64,000 nt of DNA from contig NZ_MWLO01000121.1 of the NCBI RefSeq assembly GCF_002198735.1, forward strand, positions 39,488 through 103,487, given 5' to 3'. Below, piece by piece: positions 59,672-64,000 of this stretch. How positions within the stretch are numbered: the first letter of the stretch is position 1; each line of letters starts with the position of its first letter. The notes under the pieces were generated by a model, which saw only the letters and a program-made list of their open reading frames with translations, was not told where the DNA came from and ran no database searches. The DNA comes from Ideonella sp. A 288. GTDB taxonomy: Bacteria > Pseudomonadota > Gammaproteobacteria > Burkholderiales > Burkholderiaceae_C. A program made the position numbers and the translations under genes.

Positions 59672-61148
59672 TCGGCTGCAACGGAAAGCGCACCGTGAAC
59701 AGCGCGCCGGGGCCCTGGTCGGCCGCCGCTGCGCTGGTGCGCGGCCGGGCATCGGCGATGGTGATCTCGGCGCCGTGCTGCTGCACGATCTGGTGCACGA
59801 TGGCCAGGCCCAGGCCGCTGCCATCGACATCGGTGCCGAGCGAACGGTAGAAGGCCTGGAACACCAGTTCGCGCTCGGCCTCGGCGATGCCCGGGCCGGT
59901 GTCCTCCACCTGCAGCACCACGACCTGGCCGAACGGGTCGTCCATCAGCCGCACCGTCACCGAGCCACCCGCCGGGGTGTACTGCAGCGCGTTGTCGGTG
60001 AGGTTGCGGATCAACTCGCGCAGCAGCAACGGCTGCCCGAGCAGGCGGCCATGCAAGGCCTGGCCCTCCTCGGGGCCTTCGTAACCCAGGTCGATGCGCT
60101 TGTCCATGGCCTTGGGCACGAAGTCGCGCACCGTCTCGCGGGCCAGCCGGGCCAGGTTCACCTCCTGCTGGCGGCGCGCGCTTTCCTGGTCTTCGGCTCG
60201 GGCCATCGACAGCAGCTGATTGACCATGTGCGCCGCGCGTTGGCTGCTGTGGGCGATGTGCTGCAGCGAACTCTTCAGCGACTTGGCATCCTGCTGGCCG
60301 GCGTCGATCTCGCGTTGAGCCAGCTCGGCCTGCATGCGCAGGCCGGCCAGCGGCGTCTTGAGCTGGTGCGCCGCATCGGCCAGGAACTGCTTCTGCGTGC
60401 GCATCGTGCTGTCCAGCCGGTACAGCAGGTCGTTGATCGCGCCCACCAGCGGCGCCACCTCCTCGGGCACGTCGCGCTCGGCCAGCGGGCTCAGGTCATG
60501 GCTTTCGCGGCGGCGGATGCGCTGCTGCAGTTCGTTGAGCGGGCGGATGCCACGCGCCAGCGCCAGCCACACCAGCAGCACGGCCAGCGGCAGCACCACG
60601 AACTGCGGCACGATCACGCCCTTGATGATCTCGGTGGCCAGGCGCGAGCGCTTGTCCAGCGTCTCGGCCACCTGGATCAATGGCGGCATCTCGCCCGGCA
60701 CGCCGGTGCCCGGCAGCCACAGGTAGGCCACGCGCACGGCCTCGGCCACGACGCTGTCGTCGCGGTAGTGCAGCTCCTGCGGCAGCGACGGCGCCTCCTC
60801 GGGCACCGGGATCTCGCGGTCGCCGGCCACGTACTCGCCGCGCGCACCGAGCACCTGGAAGAACACCCGGTCGGTGTCGTCGGAGCGCAGCACTTCGGCC
60901 GCCACCTCTGGCAGGCGCAGCCCGACGCGGGTGGCCGTCTTGCCGACACCCGGCTCCACCACCACCTGCCGAGCGATCGTGCGGGCCATCTCGGCCAGAT
61001 CCCGGTCGTACGGCCGGTTGGCGATGCCCTGCGCCACCAGCCACGTCAGCGCCACGCTCATCGGCCACAGCAGCAGCAGCGGGGCGAGCATCCAATCGAG
61101 GATCTCGCCGAACAGGGAGCGTTGCTCGCGCGTGGTTTCCGGTTGCAT
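59631..61148 (-). CDS. TctE-like sensor histidine kinase
   Basis: A 505-residue membrane kinase. Helix 1 is near residues 21-41 (MLAPLLLLWPMSVALTWLVA) and helix 2 near 175-195 (VIVPQFVVLPLAVLLVWLAL). The periplasmic part resembles the 2CSK_N domain of TctE/QseC relatives. HAMP follows, then the H-box (AAHQLKTPLAGLR), N-box (NLTDNALQYTP), G1 (DTGPGIA) and G2 (GSGLGLAIV). ATG at 61148 was chosen; an upstream start at 61181 has no support. It pairs with the response regulator 48 bases upstream. No tricarboxylate transporter genes are adjacent. Confidence 0.92.
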   Translation of the reverse strand: MQPETTREQRSLFGEILDWMLAPLLLLWPMSVALTWLVAQGIANRPYDRDLAEMARTIARQVVVEPGVGKTATRVGLRLPEVAAEVLRSDDTDRVFFQVLGARGEYVAGDREIPVPEEAPSLPQELHYRDDSVVAEAVRVAYLWLPGTGVPGEMPPLIQVAETLDKRSRLATEIIKGVIVPQFVVLPLAVLLVWLALARGIRPLNELQQRIRRRESHDLSPLAERDVPEEVAPLVGAINDLLYRLDSTMRTQKQFLADAAHQLKTPLAGLRMQAELAQREIDAGQQDAKSLKSSLQHIAHSSQRAAHMVNQLLSMARAEDQESARRQQEVNLARLARETVRDFVPKAMDKRIDLGYEGPEEGQALHGRLLGQPLLLRELIRNLTDNALQYTPAGGSVTVRLMDDPFGQVVVLQVEDTGPGIAEAERELVFQAFYRSLGTDVDGSGLGLAIVHQIVQQHGAEITIADARPRTSAAAADQGPGALFTVRFPLQPITPPVPTPPDESA

Positions 61149-61196
61149 TGGGGACGCGCGCGCGGCGGCACCGGCCGCCACTGTGGCGACGCGGCA

Positions 61197-61868
61197 TCAG
61201 TTCGGGATCTTCTCCAGGCAATAGCCCAGGCCTCGCACGGTGGCGATGCGGATGGGGCCCTGCTCGATCTTCTTGCGCAGGCGGTGGATGTACACCTCGA
61301 TCGCGTTGTTGCTCACTTCTTCGCCCCACTCGCACAGTCGCTCGACCAGCTGGTCCTTGCTGACCAGGCGCCCGGCGCGCTGCAGAAGCACCTCGAGCAG
61401 GCTCAGCTCGCGCGCCGACAGCTCGATCATCTGGTCGCTGATGTAGGCCACGCGGCCCGTGGCATCGAAAGTGAGCGGCCCATGCTTGATGACACTGGAC
61501 GCGGTGCCCAGGCCTCGGCGGGTGAGGGCACGCACCCGCGCCTCCAGCTCTTGCAGCGAAAAGGGCTTGGCCATGTAGTCGTCGGCGCCCAGGTCGAGGC
61601 CCTTGACACGCTGCTCCACGCTGTCGGCCGCCGTGAGGATGAGCACCGGCACCGACGACCCGCGCGCCCGCATCTTGCGCAGCACGTCGAAGCCATGCAT
61701 CTTGGGCAGCCCCAGGTCGAGGATGAGCAGGTCGAACTCGTGCGAGGCGAGTGCCGCGTCGGCCTCGGTGCCGCTGCCCACCTGGTCGACGGCATAACCC
61801 GACGCCCGCAGTGAACGCAGCAAGCCGTCGGCAAGCACCTGGTCGTCTTCTGCGATCAGTATCCGCAT
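61197..61868 (-). CDS. OmpR-family response regulator (TctD-like)
   Basis: A 223-residue regulator. The receiver domain has the acidic pocket AEDD (residues 6-9), the phospho-acceptor Asp51 (LLILDLGLPKMHG) and Lys in DDYMAKPFSLQE. The winged helix spans ~125-220 (ELSARELSLLEVLLQRAGRL, SNNAIEVYIHRLRKKIEQGP, IATVRGLGYCLE). First gene of the two-gene operon, divergent from recA with 170 bases between. Confidence 0.93.
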   Translation of the reverse strand: MRILIAEDDQVLADGLLRSLRASGYAVDQVGSGTEADAALASHEFDLLILDLGLPKMHGFDVLRKMRARGSSVPVLILTAADSVEQRVKGLDLGADDYMAKPFSLQELEARVRALTRRGLGTASSVIKHGPLTFDATGRVAYISDQMIELSARELSLLEVLLQRAGRLVSKDQLVERLCEWGEEVSNNAIEVYIHRLRKKIEQGPIRIATVRGLGYCLEKIPN

Positions 61869-61949
61869 CGTTGTCTCCTCGCGGTGCGCGGCCTCGCGCC
61901 GGGGCCGTCACCGTGGATTGATTTTAGGCATGCCCCAGGCCCTACCGCC

Positions 61950-61965
61950 CTTGACAGAAGTCAAG
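61950..61965. promoter_or_regulatory. Perfect 6-bp inverted repeat between the regulator and recA
   Basis: CTTGAC-AGAA-GTCAAG lies 81 bases before the response regulator start and 73 bases before recA. It could be an operator for the adjacent OmpR-family regulator or a repressor; it includes TTGACA, also a perfect -35 hexamer, but no -10 follows at the right spacing. Confidence 0.4.
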
Positions 61966-61986
61966 CGCTGAATGGCCGCAAATCCA

Positions 61987-62015
61987 CTGTACAAACATCC
62001 AGTCTCTGACATAAT
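61987..62015 (+). promoter_or_regulatory. recA promoter with LexA-type SOS box
   Basis: CTGTACAAACATCCAG (61987-62002) fits the CTG-N10-CAG SOS box with one mismatch to CTGT-N8-ACAG. It covers the likely -35 (TGTACA, 61988-61993); the -10 is CATAAT (62010-62015) with a 16-base spacer. LexA binding here would block recA transcription. Confidence 0.72.
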
Positions 62016-62038
62016 CGCGCCCATCGAAGGAGATCGCC

Positions 62039-63091
62039 ATGGACGCACCCGTGAAAGCACTGAACACCGAAAAAGCCAAGGCCCTGCAGGCCGCGCTGGC
62101 CCAGATCGAGAAGCAGTTCGGCAAGGGCTCGATCATGCGCCTGGGCGACGGCGAAGTGGTGGAGGCCATCGAGGTCGTGTCCACCGGCTCGCTGGGCCTG
62201 GACATCGCGCTCGGCGTGGGCGGCCTGCCCCGTGGCCGCGTGGTCGAGATCTATGGCCCTGAATCCTCCGGCAAGACCACCCTCACGCTGCAGGTGGTGG
62301 CCGAGATGCAGAAGCTCGGCGGCACCTGCGCCTTCATCGACGCCGAGCACGCACTCGACACCGGCTATGCGCAGAAGCTGGGCGTCAACCTTCAAGAACT
62401 GCTGATCAGCCAGCCCGACACCGGCGAACAGGCGCTCGAGATCGTTGACGCGCTGGTGCGCTCGGGCTCGGTCGACCTGGTCGTCATCGACTCTGTGGCG
62501 GCGCTCACCCCCAAGGCCGAGATCGAAGGCGAAATGGGCGATTCGCTGCCCGGCCTTCAGGCCCGCCTGATGAGCCAGGCCCTGCGCAAGCTCACCGGCA
62601 CCATCAAGAAGACCAACACCATGGTCGTCTTCATCAACCAGATCCGCATGAAGATCGGCGTGATGTTCGGCAACCCCGAAACCACCACCGGCGGCAATGC
62701 GCTCAAGTTCTACGCCTCGGTGCGGCTGGACATCCGCCGCACCGGCAGCATCAAGCGCGGCGAAGAGGTCATCGGCAACGAAACCAAGGTCAAGGTCGTC
62801 AAGAACAAGGTCGCGCCCCCGTTCAAGACCGCCGAGTTCGACATCCTTTACGGTGAGGGCACCAGCCGCCACGGCGAGATCATCGACATGGGCGTCACCG
62901 CCAAGGTCCTCGACAAGTCAGGCGCCTGGTACGCCTACAACGGCGAGAAGATCGGCCAGGGCAAGGACAACGCGCGCGAGTTCTTGCGCGAGAACCCCGA
63001 CCTCGCGTTCGAGATCGAGAACAAGGTGCGCGAGTCCGTCGGCGTGCCGCTGCTGCCGCCACTGGGCGAGTCGGGCAAGTCGGCCGACTGA
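62039..63091 (+). CDS. recA: Recombinase RecA
   Basis: A 350-residue recombinase for homologous recombination and SOS induction. Walker A is GPESSGKTT; further motifs are [49 protein letters not shown] and [28 protein letters not shown] precedes the ATG. recX follows after 159 bases in which no gene is seen. Confidence 0.98.
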   Translation: MDAPVKALNTEKAKALQAALAQIEKQFGKGSIMRLGDGEVVEAIEVVSTGSLGLDIALGVGGLPRGRVVEIYGPESSGKTTLTLQVVAEMQKLGGTCAFIDAEHALDTGYAQKLGVNLQELLISQPDTGEQALEIVDALVRSGSVDLVVIDSVAALTPKAEIEGEMGDSLPGLQARLMSQALRKLTGTIKKTNTMVVFINQIRMKIGVMFGNPETTTGGNALKFYASVRLDIRRTGSIKRGEEVIGNETKVKVVKNKVAPPFKTAEFDILYGEGTSRHGEIIDMGVTAKVLDKSGAWYAYNGEKIGQGKDNAREFLRENPDLAFEIENKVRESVGVPLLPPLGESGKSAD

Positions 63092-63250
63092 TCGGCGGCA
63101 AGGGCCGGGCCCCAGGCTGGCGGGCAGGCCTGCTGAATGCCGGTCCCGTGGGCGCTGGCCGAGGGCGGGCCCCCTGATGGGCGGCCGGTCCTGTCGGCCC
63201 CGACGGGTGCGACCCACGCCGCAGCGTCCCGGCCAGGCTGAACCTCTTCG

Positions 63251-63778
63251 ATGCAGCGACCTCCCACCTCGTTGAAGGGCCGCGCGGTGCAATGGCTGGC
63301 GCAGCGTGAGCACAGCCGCAGCGAATTGCGCACCAAGTTGCTGAACTTGGTCCGTCGCCAGGCCGCGGCTGCCGCGGCCGAGCCGCCTGACGAGGCCTTG
63401 CCCGACGACGACGCTGAGCAGCGTGTCGATGCCTTGCTCGACTGGCTCAGCGCCCAGGGGCACCTGTCGGAGGCGCGCTTTGTCGAAAGCCGCGTCCACG
63501 CGCGCCAGCGGCGCTACGGCAACCTGCGCATCCGGCAAGAACTGCAGCAGCATGGCCTGAGCCTCGACGACGACACCAGGCGCGCGCTCGACGCCTCAGA
63601 AATCGCCCGGGCCACCGACGTGTGCCGACGCAAGTTCCCCGAGCGCCCGGCCGACGCCTCCGCGCGCGCGAAGCAGGTGCGCTTTCTTGCCGGCCGGGGC
63701 TTCTCTGCCGAGGTCGTGCGCGCGGTGCTGAGACGCGACCCCTCGGCGGACGAGGACGCCGGGCCCGGCGACGACTGA
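63251..63778 (+). CDS. recX: Regulatory protein RecX
   Basis: A 175-residue inhibitor of RecA filaments. RecX three-helix repeats are visible: LKGRAVQWLAQREHSRSELR, LDWLSAQGHLSEARFVESRV and RYGNLRIRQELQQHGL. The insertion after the first repeat ([20 protein letters not shown]) is longer than in enterobacteria but common in this order. It is placed downstream of recA as usual. Confidence 0.92.
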   Translation: MQRPPTSLKGRAVQWLAQREHSRSELRTKLLNLVRRQAAAAAAEPPDEALPDDDAEQRVDALLDWLSAQGHLSEARFVESRVHARQRRYGNLRIRQELQQHGLSLDDDTRRALDASEIARATDVCRRKFPERPADASARAKQVRFLAGRGFSAEVVRAVLRRDPSADEDAGPGDD

Positions 63779-63930
63779 GGCTCCCGCCCGCCTGGCGCGA
63801 TCCACTTTTCGGCGCGTCACACGGCGAGTCCGCCGTTCGCCTTAGGCGGTTGATGCGGCGCAGCATGCTAAATTGCCCGGGTTTGCCCAGGGCCGCCCGG
63901 TCCGGCCTCCACCACCTTGCGAGCCCCCCG

Positions 63931-64000
63931 ATGAAGATCCACGAATACCAAGGCAAAGAGATCCTGCGCCAGTTTGGCGTGCCTGTGCCGCGGGGCTTCC
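63931..64000 (+). CDS. sucC: Succinyl-CoA synthetase beta subunit, N-terminal fragment
   Basis: Only the first 23 codons are in the window: MKIHEYQGKEILRQFGVPVP, the conserved start of SucC (ATP-grasp subunit of the TCA cycle enzyme). The gene continues past the right edge. No Shine-Dalgarno stronger than GAG is seen before the ATG. Confidence 0.9.
   Translation, partial: MKIHEYQGKEILRQFGVPVPRGF

Overview
The window is about 69% GC, densely coding, and looks like chromosome from a betaproteobacterium of the order Burkholderiales (Rubrivivax/Leptothrix/Ideonella-like relatives are the best guess). The reasons are gene order and content: gatCAB divergent from mreBCD-mrdA-rodA, kefB divergent from kdsD-kdsC-lptC, recA-recX followed by sucC, pyrE back to back with xthA, PEP-CTERM proteins, and a GC-rich intergenic repeat of a kind I associate with this order. 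This assignment is inference. No tRNA, rRNA, CRISPR array, intact insertion sequence or prophage was seen.

Layout. 1-4.85 kb: a polyamine-type ABC importer (minus strand) with a divergent LysR regulator. 4.86-5.66 kb: a scar in which a decayed IS91-family transposase abuts a 5'-truncated FG-GAP/VCBS-like gene. 5.7-7.8 kb: a reductive-dehalogenase-like [4Fe-4S] protein with a duplicated core. 8.1-10.8 kb: a secreted alpha/beta hydrolase, then a DUF6249 membrane protein, an ECF sigma factor and a small membrane protein. 10.9-12.3 kb: a C4-dicarboxylate transporter. 12.5-23.2 kb: assimilatory nitrate reduction (nasT, nrtABC-type transporter, nirB, nirD, nasA, cobA). A sigma-54-type promoter and an ANTAR-type RNA leader with an attenuator precede nrtA.

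23.2-33.2 kb is a run of minus-strand genes: an orphan 120-aa protein, a zinc-ribbon/cyclase/AAA/TPR protein, a long-chain acyl-CoA synthetase, an HDOD protein, a TSUP permease, a GMC oxidoreductase and a MarC protein. 33.5 kb: a glycine-rich RRM protein. 34-40.6 kb: an SDR, lptC, kdsC and kdsD, divergent from kefB, a histidine phosphatase and apt. 40.6-49.3 kb: an ornithine cyclodeaminase-like protein, two tandem PEP-CTERM paralogues, an aldo/keto reductase, pncB, a serine hydrolase, xthA, pyrE and a DUF4124 protein. 49.3-58.8 kb: gatCAB and the elongasome operon. 58.8-64 kb: a beta-hydroxyacid dehydrogenase, a TctDE-like two-component pair, recA, recX and the start of sucC.

The clearest functional unit is nitrate assimilation. 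Nitrate would be imported by NrtABC, reduced to nitrite by NasA and to ammonium by NirBD, whose siroheme needs CobA. NasT would release the leader attenuator when nitrate is present. The second clear unit is the cell-shape operon. The least explained items are the duplicated dehalogenase-like protein, the DUF6249/sigma/membrane trio, the paired PEP-CTERM proteins and the IS91 scar.
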